In this document: positions 10,370 through 21,920 of the stretch, in pieces
Layout of the letters: each line of letters starts with the position of its first letter
How positions within the stretch are numbered: position 1 is the stretch's first letter
Assembly: GCA_037962975.1 (NCBI GenBank)
Contig: CM075672.1
Span: 131,674,001-131,738,000 of the forward strand
DNA: 64,000 nt
Origin: Clitoria ternatea
Lineage: Eukaryota > Streptophyta > Magnoliopsida > Fabales > Fabaceae
Direction: 5' to 3'
Made by a program: the position numbers and the translations under genes
Notes under the pieces: model-generated
What the model saw: only the letters and a program-made list of their open reading frames with translations
What the model was told of the DNA's origin: nothing
Databases searched by the model: none

Positions 10370-13300
10370 TTTCTTAAATTTAAATTATGCTTGATAAAAG
10401 CAAACCTTGCCTTAGTCAAAGGCTTTATGAAGATGTCTACCTATTGGTAGTCTGTCTCCATAAACTTCATGTCGAAAATTCCCTTTTTCACATAATCTCT
10501 AGTGAAGTGATACTTCACTTCTATGTGCTTAGCCTTTGAGTGTTGGAGAGGGTTCTTTGACAAGTTAATTGCGCTTATGTTATCACAGAAGACTAGGATC
10601 TCTACTTCTTTAATGGAGTAGTTCTCTAGCTGGTACTTTATTTAGAGAAGTTGAGAATAGTAACTTGTTGTAGACATATAGTCTGCCTTAGCTGTTGAGA
10701 AAGCAATTTAGTTCTACTTCTTGCTTCCCTAGGAGATCATACTTTTGCCCAGAAAGTGACATCCTCTACTTGTACTTTTTCTACTCATTCTATCTTCTGC
10801 AAAATCTATATCACAAAATCCAGACAAGGAAAATAAGTCTGTTAATGGTGCCTACAAAATATCTCAGAATCCTCTTCACTGTAGACAAATGTGATTCCTT
10901 AGGGTCTGCTTGATATCTTGCACACATGTAAACACTAAACATTATATCAGGTCTACTGGATATTAAGTACAAAAGTAAACCAATTATTCCTCTGTACAGG
11001 TCTGATCCACTGATGTACCAGACTCATGTTTACTGATTATGCAACTTGGATGCATATGAGTGCTCATTGGCTTAACATCATCCATTTTAAACCTTCTAAG
11101 TAGCTCCTTGGTGTACTTCTGTTGATGGATAAAAATACCATCATTAGTCTTTTTGATTTGCAAGCCTAGGAAGAATTTGAGTTCTCCCATCATACTCATC
11201 TCAAATTCAGCCTTTATCATTTTAGAAAATTCTTTGCACCAACGTCATCAGTAGCACCAAACAATGTCATCCATATAAATTTGTATAATTATAAAGTGTC
11301 TATTAGAGCTTTTTCTAAATAAGGTTGTGTCAACCTTGCCTCAAGTAAAGCCTTTTGATATTAAAAGGATACTGAGTCTGTCATACCAAGCTTTAGAGGC
11401 TTGTTTCACACCATATAGTGCTTTACTAAGTTTGAAGACATGGTTTAGAAAAGATTTATCTTCAAACCCTAAAGGTTGTTTGATGAAGTTTTCCTCTTCA
11501 ATGAAACCACTTAGAAAGATCTTTTAACATTCATTTGATATAATTTAGTTCCTTTAAAAGCAGTAAAGGTAAAAAGAATCCTTATAGCCTCAAGTCTAGC
11601 TATAGGTGTAAAAGTTTTAATGAAATCAATATGTTTATGTTGATTGTAACGTTGTGCTATAAGTCTAGCTTCAAGCTTGTTTCTATAGACCCACTTGGTT
11701 CTAATAATGCCTTTGTTCTTGGGTCTTGGTATAAGGGTCCAGACTTTATTTCTCTCAAACTAGTTCAATTCTTCTTGCATGGAAATCATCAAGTCTGTAT
11801 CTTCCAGAGTTTCTGCTATAGTCTTAAGTTCTAATTTTGAGGCAAGAGCTATGGTTGATTGGTTGAGAAGTTTAGATTTGGTCCTTATTCTAGCAGTTTG
11901 ATCTCCAATGATGAGGTCTGAAGGATGATAGGCCTTGAACTTCTGGTCTCTAGGCTTCTCAGGTTCAGACATTGATGGCAGTTATTCTGACTCTTCATTC
12001 CATCTTTTGCTGAATCTGGTTGAGTAAGTTCAGACTCTTGTTGAATACCTGCATCATCAATATCTAGAACTGCAGTTTCCTATCAGTCTCTTGAAGATCA
12101 TCAAGTCTTATGTGCATTTATTCCTCAATAGTCTAAGTTCTTATGTTAAAAACTCTATAAGATTTTGATGTGATTGAGTAGCCCATGAATATCCCTTTAT
12201 CATACATAGAATCAAATTTTCCAAGATGATCCTTTGTGTTGAGGATATAGCATGTACACTCGAAAGGGTAACAATATGATATGTTGGGTCTTCTTCCCTT
12301 CCACAATTCATCGGGAGCCTTGTTCAGTATTGGTCTGATAAAGATTATATTTTAAATATAACAAGACGTGCTCACAGCCTCTACCTAGAAATATTTTGGA
12401 AGATCATTTTCACAAAGCATTGTTCTACCCATTTCTTGAAGAGATCTATTTTTCCTTTCCACAACACATTCTGTTGAGGTGTTCTTTAAGAAGAAAAACT
12501 GTGAGTTATGTTAAACTCATTACAGAATTTTTCAAAAAAACTTATTTTCAAATTCTCTGTCATGGTCGATTCTTATTATACCAATACACAGTCCTTTCTC
12601 ATTTTGGATTTTCTTACAAAAAATTTTAAATACATTCAGAAACTTGTCTTTGTGGGTTAAGAAGTATACCCATGTCATTCTTGTGTAATCATCAATAATG
12701 ACAAATCTATACTTCTTTCCTGCTAGACTTTGAACCTGAGATGGACCAAACAAATCTAAATGTAGCTATTCTAGTGGTCTAACAATGGAAACAACATTTT
12801 TGTTTTCAAAAAAGGTTTTATGTTGTTTCCCTCTTTAGCATGCTTCATAAGGCAAGGAACTGTTAAAAGAGATTTTTGGTAGTCCTTTAACTAAGCTTTT
12901 TCTGTGAAATTTTGAAATATCTTTTAGACTTACATGCCCAAGCTTTTTACACTAGATTCATCTCTCTTTAGAGTTTGAAAATAGACATGTTACATTTTGA
13001 TCTTTTAGCTCACTCAGATCAACCTTGTAAAGATTGTTGTGTCTGTTTACAGAAAAGAGTATAGTTCTGTCATTATTCATGATTGTACACTTTTATTTAT
13101 CAAAAGAGACCTTGTACCCATTGTCACAAAATTGACCTATGCTAAGCAGGTTATGTCTCAGACGTTCCACAAGATAAACATTTTCAATAATAGGGGAAGG
13201 AATTTTACCCACTCTACCAGTACCAGCGATTCTTACAGTCTGGTTTCCTCCAAAGGTGACTTTCCTACCTTTAAATTGCTCTAGGTCTAGGAATATAGAC

Positions 13301-13384
13301 CTTCTTCCTGTCATATGATATGAGCATCCACTATCTAGATACCAGTGTTGATGCTTTATCTTTGTCTTTAAGCATATCTGCAAT
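10370..13384 (-). pseudogene. Ty1/copia pol remnant (protease, integrase, RT, RNase H)
   Basis: Protease active-site region WYLDSGCSYHMTG lies at the start (13383-13093), followed by a pre-integrase stretch with LRHNLLSIGQFC. Integrase core at 12753-12532 has VIIDDYTRMTWVYFL (first catalytic Asp) and RIDHDREFEN (second Asp; the usual Gly after His is replaced). The RT palm motif reads YMDD at 11277-11266, immediately followed by frameshift and stop codons; EFEMSMMGELKFFLGLQI (11220-10984) is the conserved segment after it. RNase H ends near 10400 with NPLQHSKAKHIEVKYHF. The frame is broken many times, so it cannot make a functional polyprotein. Confidence 0.75.
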
Positions 13385-13404
13385 AGAAATAATCAAAAAT
13401 TTGT

Positions 13405-14304
13405 TGGTGTATGCACTATGAGCTTTTATGCTTTTTCATTTGTATCATTTTTCTGTTTATCAATAAAATAAGTATTTTAGTTTAAAATTGTTTTAAAACA
13501 TATTTATCCTTGGAGTAATAGGTCATATGAAAGTTATTCCTAAAATGTCCCTAGTCAAGTATTTACATGAGGACATGTAAATACATTCAGACTAGTGTGT
13601 GAGTATACTGATGACCTGATCTCACAAATCATAGATATAGATGATATCAAGTCTTCACACAGGTACACATTAAGAGTAATGATGTACTAGACAGACCCAC
13701 CATGAGAACATTGCATGGATCGTTACATGAATGTCATAAACGATTCTCAATGTGATAATGGTATATGTAGTCTTTCGACCTGAAGTCACTACGATTCCTA
13801 CATAAGGAGTTTATTGTTTTAATACAATTAAACGTCTTTTGTAGCAAAAGGACTATAAAGGTTGTGATTAGGCAATGAACAAATTATGTAGAGGGATGTG
13901 AGTGATGTAGATGAGATTTGTCTCTCCTATGTGACAAGAGTGATATCTATAGGCCACTTAATGGAGTAAGACTAAGAAAACGCATGGCCATGCTAGAAAG
14001 AATAAATATTAGATATTTATTCTGATCAAGTCTACTCCGGTATCAAGTAAAATAAATTGGGTCGTACAAGGATGACGCGACCATACCTTGGGCCCAATTA
14101 GGATATCGTGACAAAAGGAACAAATATATTAAATAATTATCACTTATAGGTTATGTTGATATTAAATAATATTTAGACATAATGATGCATTGCTAGATGC
14201 CGCTCTTATTTTTGTGTGTGTTTGTGTTTTACTTTGAAACACGACGCTTTACAAATCCTATGGAATCCTTGTATTTCCACTGCTCATGTACTAGGGATTC
14301 CCTA
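13405..14304 (+). repeat. ~0.9 kb insertion in the copia gag-protease junction, probable solo LTR
   Basis: Copia coding sequence should run from IWVPK (14310 side) straight into the protease (13384 side) but is separated by ~0.9 kb of unrelated AT-rich DNA. The insert starts TGTTGGTGTATGC at 13405. AAAAATT occurs on both sides (13398-13404 and 14306-14312), as expected of a target-site duplication, though A/T runs make its exact length uncertain. The right end does not show a clear CA. No coding capacity is seen. A short non-LTR element is the alternative. Confidence 0.45.
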
Positions 14305-14309
14305 AAAAA

Positions 14310-15000
14310 ATTTTGGTACCTAGATCTTTTTAGGTTCTACATGGTTAGCAACCTTTGCATTTCTTTTCTTTCTTTTTTGACAATCATTTATCATATAACC
14401 ATGCATCTTAAAATAATTACATTTTACATGTTTCTATTTCTTTGGAACAGATAGAGGAAAAGATGATTGCTTGAAATTAACTTTCTCCACATAACCGAGA
14501 CCTGTCTGTCATAACCTTTAGGATGTTTTCCCAAAAGTTTGTTCAAATTTTCAGTGCTATTGACAAACCTGCTTAGATCTAAAGTGAGTGAACTCACTTA
14601 CTTTGGATCTTGTTGATTTCATCAGCCTAAGAGTTACAACACACTTTGGTGTTTTCCAAATCAGTTTTCAAAACAAGATTTTATTGTTTAAGTCTATGCA
14701 ACTCTTCAAGATGTATTCTTTCATTCTCTTCCATTTTATTTAGAATATTTTTATCAAAATCTTCTTCCTTCAATTTAGAAATTTGGTTTTCATATTCAGT
14801 GACGATATCAATATGTTTTTATTTTTAAATGTTTAAATTTTGTTTAGTAATTTTCAAAAATCATCAAGCAACAATTCATAATTTTCCTTGAGTTCAAGAT
14901 AACTTACTTCCTTAAAGTCTGAGTCATTGGAGCTTGCCTTTGAGTCTGATTCTAAGTTGGCCATCAGTCAAAGTTGAGCAGACCCATTTTCTTTCTCAGA
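14310..15000 (-). pseudogene. copia gag remnant
   Basis: Minus-strand reading in shifting frames gives a helical, Glu/Lys-rich segment with ENYELLLDDF, KLKEEDFDKNILNKMEENE and IHLEELHRLK, then a zinc knuckle at 14421-14380. That knuckle reads CNYFKMHGYMINDC, i.e. CX2CX4HX4C with the second Cys changed to Phe and the His to Tyr. It ends with IWVPK, the usual link to protease in SIRE-type elements. Numerous stops show that it is dead. The N-terminal part of gag is not recognisable. Confidence 0.55.
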
Positions 15001-15060
15001 CTCACTTCAGCTTGATGGGTGTCTTCAATCCCAATAAAAGAAGGGGTTTAGCCACACATA

Positions 15061-16319
15061 ATCATGATGACTAACTCCTAAATAAACAAACGAAAAAGAT
15101 AGATAAATCATAAAAGAAGCTCAAAGGCTTTTGAAGAACGAAGAAAGTCTCTCAAGCTCCAAGTTCTCCCCCTCCATGTCAATTTGTGAATAATTGTACA
15201 AGTGAAATCTCTTATGTTTTCTTATTTATCATTTGAATGATTATGCAAGTAAGACACATTCCATAGTTTTGGCCCATAAACATTAGTGTTGTTAAATGGC
15301 GGTCATGGGAATGCCATGGAGGAATGGGATGACAAGTTTTGGATGATGGTTATAAGCATGGTGTCATGGCAAGTTATGATGCCCATGATTGAAATTAGCC
15401 CCAAAAAATGAAAAAAAAACTAATGAACCATTTCCTTGACCCTGTTACCCTCTAACATATAAAACACTAACCTAACACCTTTCTTCTATTTCCTATATTA
15501 AACATCTCTCTCCTCCTTCTCTCTTTCCCCCTCCCATTATCTCCCCTTATTTACCATTTGAATGGTTGTACATATGAGTAAGGTGCATGATGGTATTGCA
15601 CCTTTATCACCTAACCATTATCATGTGTTTTACAAAAGGTGTACTAAATCAACATGCCTTAGTCTTTGACAGATAACGTTTCTTTACATGAACATGTAGT
15701 GTTCTAATTTGAAATGTTATGCTACAACATTCCAAACATAAGAGCCATATAAATAAATACAAGTAAAATTCCTATTACAGAGTAAAATGTTTATTAAAAC
15801 ATATTACTTTTGTCATTGCATATAATCAACAAAAGAAAACATTATTGGTCTAAAATATAAGCAAATTAAACTTCTCTCTAGATAATTTAAGGAGTACTAT
15901 TCTTAAAATATTTTTATTTAATATATATCTTAATTTTTAATAAATAAAAATAAACTCCCTAAACAAGGTTGAATAAAGAATATGGTAGTAAGAAACTATA
16001 ATTTTTTAATAATTTCAATAATAGAAAATAAACTTAAATACTTTTCTTAATTTATGAGTTAATTATGGTTTACTATTGAGTTGTTCTTTTTTTATTAGAT
16101 ATTCTTCTCTTATTTTCACTAAAAAATAGAAGACATCCCAGCTTTGGGATCTCTATGTAACACTCTCCAAAGTCCAAAGTGACTGAACTGCCACTCTCGC
16201 CAAGTTAGCTAAACTTCCAATATCATTGCGCGTGAACATTGAACCCATTGTTGAACAAGTTATCACCTTCCTTAAATAACATTCTATGATGCGCCGTTTA
16301 ATCTAACAACCCTCATAAG
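15061..16319. other. intergenic, nothing recognised
   Basis: AT-rich DNA with a CT-rich run (15490-15545) and a block around 15290-15400 with repeated ATGGCGG/ATGCCATGG-like words. No ORF of note, TIR pair or LTR was found. Confidence 0.5.
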
Positions 16320-17235
16320 TAGTTCCCGGTGAAATTAACCCTCCTCGCGACGTTGCTCTCCGTCCTCCTATTAACGGCAAAACCACAACACGGATGCAAC
16401 CCCACAACAAAGAGGGACCCACAAACCCTGTCATGACAAAATCACAGTTCTCATAAACAGATACTCTGAGTCCCACATGTACTCCCTCTCCCACCTCGTA
16501 TCCTCTGTCCGCATCCTCTAAGGAAACCCCTCCACACCGCCACCTTTCCTTCACCAACTCGTCCACAACCTCTCCTCCGCATCAACCTTCCTCCACCCTC
16601 ATTGCTCCACCACCCTTAACACGCGCTTCTTCCTCCCCCACCGACATTGACACTGACGTCGTTCTCATCTACGACAATGATAAAGAGGTGGACATCGCGT
16701 CAATGGAATTCATGTTTTGCGTCTGGGAGAACAACTACCACCGCTTGATTGGGCTCTTCACTCGGTTGCACGGCTTGGACCTAAACTGGAAGGAGTGGAT
16801 CTACATGGTACACCTAGACCGGTACTCGATTGTGCTCACGAAGTTCATGCTGGTGAGGAGTGAGTACCTATACCTGTACATGTGCAGGGCTAGGGTCCGC
16901 ATGTAGGAGATGCAGAGGGGCGTTGATTTGGTTCAGAATTATGAGGATATATTGATGAATTTTGTTGTGGCGAATTTGAAGAATTCAGGGTCGGTTTTGG
17001 TTAGGACGAAAAGGGCTAGGCATTATGGGTATGCGAGGAATAAAGGGGGAGTATGGGTGGGGTTAGTGTGGGGTTGAGTAGTAGGAAAAAAGAGCATAGG
17101 AAGAGCAAAGGGTGGTGTATAAGAGGGTTTCATAGGGTTTTAGGGAGAATACCTTTGAGGTAAAATTATAGGAAACTTGTTGATTTGTTGGGGAACAAGG
17201 TTTGTCATACAAAATTGGTATTTTGTGATCAATGA
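16320..17235 (+). pseudogene. glycosyltransferase family 64 (exostosin-like) pseudogene
   Basis: Conceptual translation in shifting frames matches plant GT64 proteins (C-terminal exostosin domain, PF09258), Golgi/ER sugar transferases that use a DXD motif to bind the metal-nucleotide sugar. From 16435 it reads DKITVLINRYSES. A stop at 16519-16521 replaces the Trp expected before GNPSTPP. The metal site is degraded to IYDNDKEVD. Then come EFMFCVWENNYHRLIGLFTR, DRYSIVLTKFMLVRSEYL, a stop at 16904-16906, YEDILMNFVVANLKNSG, a frameshift near 17075, SSRKKEHRKSKGWCIRGFHR, a further stop, and a terminus KLVFCDQ ending TGA 17233-17235. About 270 codons are covered without an intron. It is either a processed copy or a decayed single-exon gene; I cannot tell which. 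Confidence 0.8.
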
Positions 17236-18241
17236 CATCACACCATAAACATGTTTTCGTTTTCTTTTAGATAGGATTTGTGTTCTCTAAATTGGGCTTT
17301 TGTTCAAATATTAAGTTATACAGTTTTCATTGTAAGCCAATAAAGTTATCTTGCTTTTGAGAGGATAATGTGTAATTTTAGTCGTTGATTGATAAATAAT
17401 GACAGTAAAATTAGTAAACGTAAGTTAATCTATTAATCTCAAATGTTGACTTCTAAACTAGCAAGCTTATAGACCATAGTGTTATACTTCAGCTCACAAC
17501 ATAATATGAGATTGTTGGAAGAGTTTTAAATTTGATCTCTACTATCATCAAACATATTTTTCAAGATTGGTAAAAACTGTAATTGATTATGTCTTCCTTT
17601 CCTAATTTTATTGTTTTCTATTTCTTCACTCCTATTTCTTTGTTTCTAACATTTGAATTTGCTTCTTTAAGGGGAATTTACATCAGCACGGGGATTATGG
17701 TGGTGCTGTATCTGCTCATTTTTTATGGGTATGTCTCAATTCTATCAGCAGACCATGGAAGGAAATACTTGTTACTTTCAGGTGCTTTTATAATGGTTTT
17801 AGTATGATCCTCTTAATATTCTTGGATATGCTAAATTTGAAGATTAGGTTTGAATTTGGGTGTTAAACTTGAGTTGTTGAACTATGTATACATAGCAATA
17901 GTAATTTTGCAAATTACAATAGCTTTTTGGGGTGTTTAGTTCCCTGTTGGGGTTGGTCAAATGAGGTTTAATCAACCCCCAAAAATGATCCTACGATTAA
18001 ATAAAGTTTTTATTGTCTCGAACGACATGAAAGATCAATATTAACCTTTAGATTTTTTCATTTTAATAATTATATTTTACCAATTGCATATCAAATGGAC
18101 ACTTATTTGTCACTAAATAGCTACAATTAAATTAATAGCGTTCTAATTCACCTTGTGTGGTTTGTGTAGTTTCCTCTTTGTGTTTTCTTTATATTGACTC
18201 AAAAATGGTAATTAGGAATAGGATTGGAAATGAATGACATG
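17236..18241. other. intergenic flank between the GT64 pseudogene and element A
   Basis: AT-rich DNA. The only coding-looking piece is a 74-codon plus-strand ORF (17583-17807) with two hydrophobic stretches, FPNFIVFYFFTPISLFLTF and GIMVVLYLLIFYGYVSIL. Its 3' part is flanked by AAG|GGG and TTTCAG|GT, so an exon of a decayed membrane-protein gene is possible. I recognise no family and would not call a gene. The last five bases before the LTR (ACATG, 18237-18241) should be the target-site duplication of element A. Confidence 0.4.
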
Positions 18242-20455
18242 TGACACCCTTGATTAACTAGGACAAATTCCCACACTGGAACGTCCTACTTAATTAAGGA
18301 GTCACTAAAAATAGGAGTTTTTTTACTGGTGATCATCAGCAAACGATTTCAGATAAGTTTATCACATAGATCGATTCTTTTAAACATAAGTGTACTTAAA
18401 AGAGTACAAGGATCACAGGCTCCCAACAACTACAGCAAAATAACAACATAATAAAAATGTCAAGTCTACAACGATCTCAACGCAAACAGAATATGCATCA
18501 GTCAACGCTTCCAATCTGACGTTCTTTACTGCAAGTATTCCAAGTCCTGCCCATGTTCGCCTTATCCTTCAGCTGATGATCACAAGAAGGGAAAACAACA
18601 CACAACAATAAAAGAGGTGAGTACAAAGCTCTCAACCCATAACGTATACATACAAGGCTGGCTTAAATATTTTAAAATTATAGAATAGATTACACACGAC
18701 ATACTTTAGAACAACTGTACAAACTTCACATACACAAAGATCAAGGACAATCAGAAGGTTAGTCATACAATTATGATATGCTTGCATGTGTTAGATTCAA
18801 TTTATTGTTCATTTAAATTTATTACCAATATGCAATGGGTACCAACTTCCACTGATTAATCTCACATATCAATATCCATGTGCATAACAATCCCACCTTA
18901 TCCTACCTACACAACTAGAGCGACCGGAGCTCTCCTCGTTTTGGTTTTCATAAATGGGTAAGGACTCGCAGTCCAATCATCATAATGGCAAATCACCCAT
19001 CTCAACAGAACGGGTACTCCACAGCCATAGAAAATCTCGCCTTCTGTCAAAGTATACCAGAGTTTGCCATGGGCTGTCCGGTGACGGGTGCGAATCCGAT
19101 GCCCCTTGGAATTCCCACCTCCGATATACTCCCTAGACTGCCCTCGGGTATCGAGGCACAATAGATTCTTCAGTGCACCCATCATTGTATGCTCTAGGGG
19201 ATTATCCCAACATCCCTCCTTAGCTCTAAATGCAATATGTCATGTGCTTGTCTGAATTACTAGGGTGCCCGAGTATTAGAAGGAACCTAACTCACTTAGC
19301 ATATTTGTCCTTAAAGCGTGTAAAGTATCTAAGCTATAGATCTTTTCATGTAGTAGGTACTATGAATCACGGTCTAAATACTACTCAATTTGTTTTACTA
19401 GAAACATCAAGGTTAAACGGGTCTTTTAAGGAATTTCTCTAGTATGAAAATATTCAACTTATTTGAAAGTTTATAATAGATATCTAAGTAAAAAGAAGTA
19501 ACACATCTTAATTATGTTTCTTAAATATGAACTTAAGGAAAATTAAGTTTTTCTTTTAAGAGGTATTCAAGGACATGTATATTTTTCTTGATCTCAATCA
19601 CTTACCAAGGTCGTTTCGTCGTATTGGCTTATGTTGAACGAATTAAATTGATTTTTACTTTCAAAAATTTTCATAAATCCTAAGATAAAATATTTTATTA
19701 TTATAAAATAATTCTCCTAAATCTATATTGAAGATAGAAGTATCCTTTTTTCTAGAGTAAAGGTACAAAGTAGTAAATTTTCATTTCCTTTGTTAAAACG
19801 TCGATTTTGTCGTATTTTATCTAAAAAATTCCTAATTGAGTGATTCTAAAGCCAAAAATGTTTAACTTTGAAAATAATAATTTATTACAATAATTTTAAA
19901 TTTTGATCTTGTCCAAAAATAGCCCCTTACACGAAAAGTAACTTAGTGTCAAAGTTCATTGTTATAATGTTCGTAAAAATACGTTTTAAGGACAATTTAC
20001 GTGTCAAAAATTCTTCCAATCAATTTTTCTTCTTTGGGTATTTTTCTTATACTCAAAATTCATTTCTTATGCCACAAAATACTCCTCCAAAATAGTTTTA
20101 CCAATTTCCACCATTAACCACGAAAACACGTTTCGTACCGTTTCTAACGTTCTGTTCGCGCCTAAACTCGGGTCCCTTTTAATTAATTTTTTATTAATCA
20201 CTTTATCCACAAGATTTTTATAATAAAAAAACACTAAATCACTAAAATTCAGCAGCTCAATTACCACATCAATTGCTCAATGAAAAATGGGTTTTAAACG
20301 TTTATAAAACCATTTTTCCAAATTTCTAGTTTACCACATAATTACCATAAACATAAACCACTTATTTCCTTTATTTCAAAAATTTCTAGAATTGAAAATA
20401 TATGTTAAAATTTATTTTTATCACTTAAAATCCAAAGATTAAGTCATGCAGCTAA
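18242..20455 (-). repeat. 3' LTR of element A, distal part
   Basis: It ends, in minus orientation, with GGGTGTCA at 18242. Homologous over ~1.45 kb to the 5' LTR at 44753-46201 (for example the shared plus-strand phrase ACCTAACTCACTTAGCATAT). It is interrupted at 20456 by the CACTA element and resumes at 33873. Confidence 0.85.
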
Positions 20456-20476
20456 CACTGGTGGAAAAAGTGGATA
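20456..20476 (+). repeat. left terminal inverted repeat of the CACTA element
   Basis: Starts CACTGGTGGAAAAAGTGGAT; pairs with 33849-33869 (18/21). The TSD TAA precedes it. Confidence 0.9.
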
Positions 20477-20880
20477 TAATCACGGTTAAAATTGGCCTTT
20501 AATCATGATTAATGAACCGTGGTTGTTGCAGCCGTGGTAGTAGATGAGGTCCTTTAACCATAGTTCACAACCGTGGTTATAAATCACATCCAATCACGGT
20601 TGTTATTAATCATGATTAAATAAGAACCTATTTAATCACGGTTGTCAACCATGACTGTAAATACAAGTTCATAAAACTTGCATTTACAGACTATGTATAA
20701 TCATGGTTATGGTAGCAACCGTGAATAAAGAGTGTCTATAATCATGGTTGTCGAGCATAACCATGAATATAAGTAGTCATAAAACTTTATTTATAGACTA
20801 TGTATAATCACAGTTATGGTAGAAACCGTGAATAAAGAGGGTCTATCATCACGGTTGTTACTACAACCGTAATTAAATAA
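20477..20880. repeat. left subterminal repeats of the CACTA element
   Basis: About a dozen copies of TCACGGTT / AACCGTGA and variants, mostly as inverted pairs separated by 7-9 nt (for example TCATGGTTATGGTAGCAACC near 20700). Such arrays are the transposase accessory-protein binding sites of CACTA elements. The same motif is repeated at the right end. Confidence 0.85.
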
Positions 20881-21912
20881 TGAGGCTTTTTTTAATATGC
20901 GTCTTGTTTTATTTTTTCCGAAACCTACAATTAGACAACCAGCACAATATACAGTATATCCCAGCATATCCAGCAACAATATATAAAAAGAATGGTATGT
21001 ATATAACATTAATTTGCTATCAATTCATAACAACCTAAAAAATAAAACTATATACAATTTAGATGAATGTAACCTAATAAAATGTAAACCCTAAATCCTA
21101 CACTAGATACATATATAAGAGAATAAAAATCCTATATCTAGCTAAGTCCTTTCCTGACTTCAATGAAGTATACGGCTCATTGCTTTCTAACATTATCTAC
21201 AAGTGCCCTAGGGAAGTATAACCGGTCCAGAAAGTACTGCAAACAATGCACAAAATAATTAGAACAAAAGCTATATTTATTACATGAATTTAATGAAATT
21301 GGTAGAAAACTAGTCCAAGTGATGAGACTTACATTTGTCCATCCATCTACTAAATGCTGTTGGACAATGGTCAACATGGTGAGCATGATGTAATAGCCAC
21401 ACTCGAAGCTACCCTCCTGCCAATAAGACTACAATGGACATAAAATATAGAATAAGTGAATTCATAACTTAAAAATATAATAAAGATTTGAATGAATTTG
21501 ATTGACTTACTTTTGGGTGCACCCACGTAAGTTTTCTTCCGTTGGACTTACTTCCAAGCAGTCGACTGTATCCAATCACCGCCCTACGTCAAATAAAGCA
21601 CAAGATAAGTTGTAACATCCCGAATTTTAAAATAGAGAATTGATTACCAGAATAAATATTAGGAATTGGTATATGGAATATTTAATGTCCCAAACTATTG
21701 AGAATAATTGAATTGATAATTTTGGGAACTGTTAGAAAATTATGGAGACCGGATAAGCTGAAATTAAGCCCGGTTGAAATATGGGTGTCGGACCAAGTAT
21801 CTCGGAATGAGATGATATTGGTCAGGGCTGTAGAGAATAATATTGGGAATCTAAATATGTATTCGGAATAATTTTCAGACGATGTATTGAGCCCGAACTG
21901 AGAACCTGTTAG

Positions 21913-21920
21913 TTATAAAA
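21913..21920 (+). promoter_or_regulatory. probable TATA box in solo LTR B1
   Basis: TTATAAAA about 300 bp into the LTR, with related but weaker A/T motifs at the matching place in the other two B copies. A strongly CT-rich stretch follows at 21960-22080. Confidence 0.4.

Larger units (their letters stand above)
5478..15060 (-). mobile_element. decayed SIRE/Maximus-like Ty1/copia retrotransposon
   Basis: On the minus strand, from right to left, are gag with one degenerate zinc knuckle, protease, integrase, reverse transcriptase, RNase H, an additional ORF and the 3' LTR. The protease-integrase-RT order defines Ty1/copia. The long extra ORF after pol and the gag end IWVPK before the protease point to the SIRE/Maximus lineage. 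All reading frames carry stops and frameshifts. No 5' LTR is recognisable at the right end, and the outer end of the 3' LTR is cut by the CACTA fragment. A ~0.9 kb foreign insert sits between gag and protease. The right boundary is approximate. Confidence 0.75.

Noticed and set aside
15290..15400. Repeated ATGGCGG/ATGCCATGG words as a possible DNA-transposon piece
   Set aside because: No terminal inverted repeat, target duplication or coding trace supports it.
16303..16906. Minus-strand ORF of 87 codons over the GT64 pseudogene
   Set aside because: It is a shadow of the plus-strand pseudogene, whose protein similarity is clear.
18907..19442. ORFs in the element A LTR that recur at 45496-45953
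   Set aside because: Repeated because the LTR is repeated. Frames differ by stops between copies and no domain is seen.
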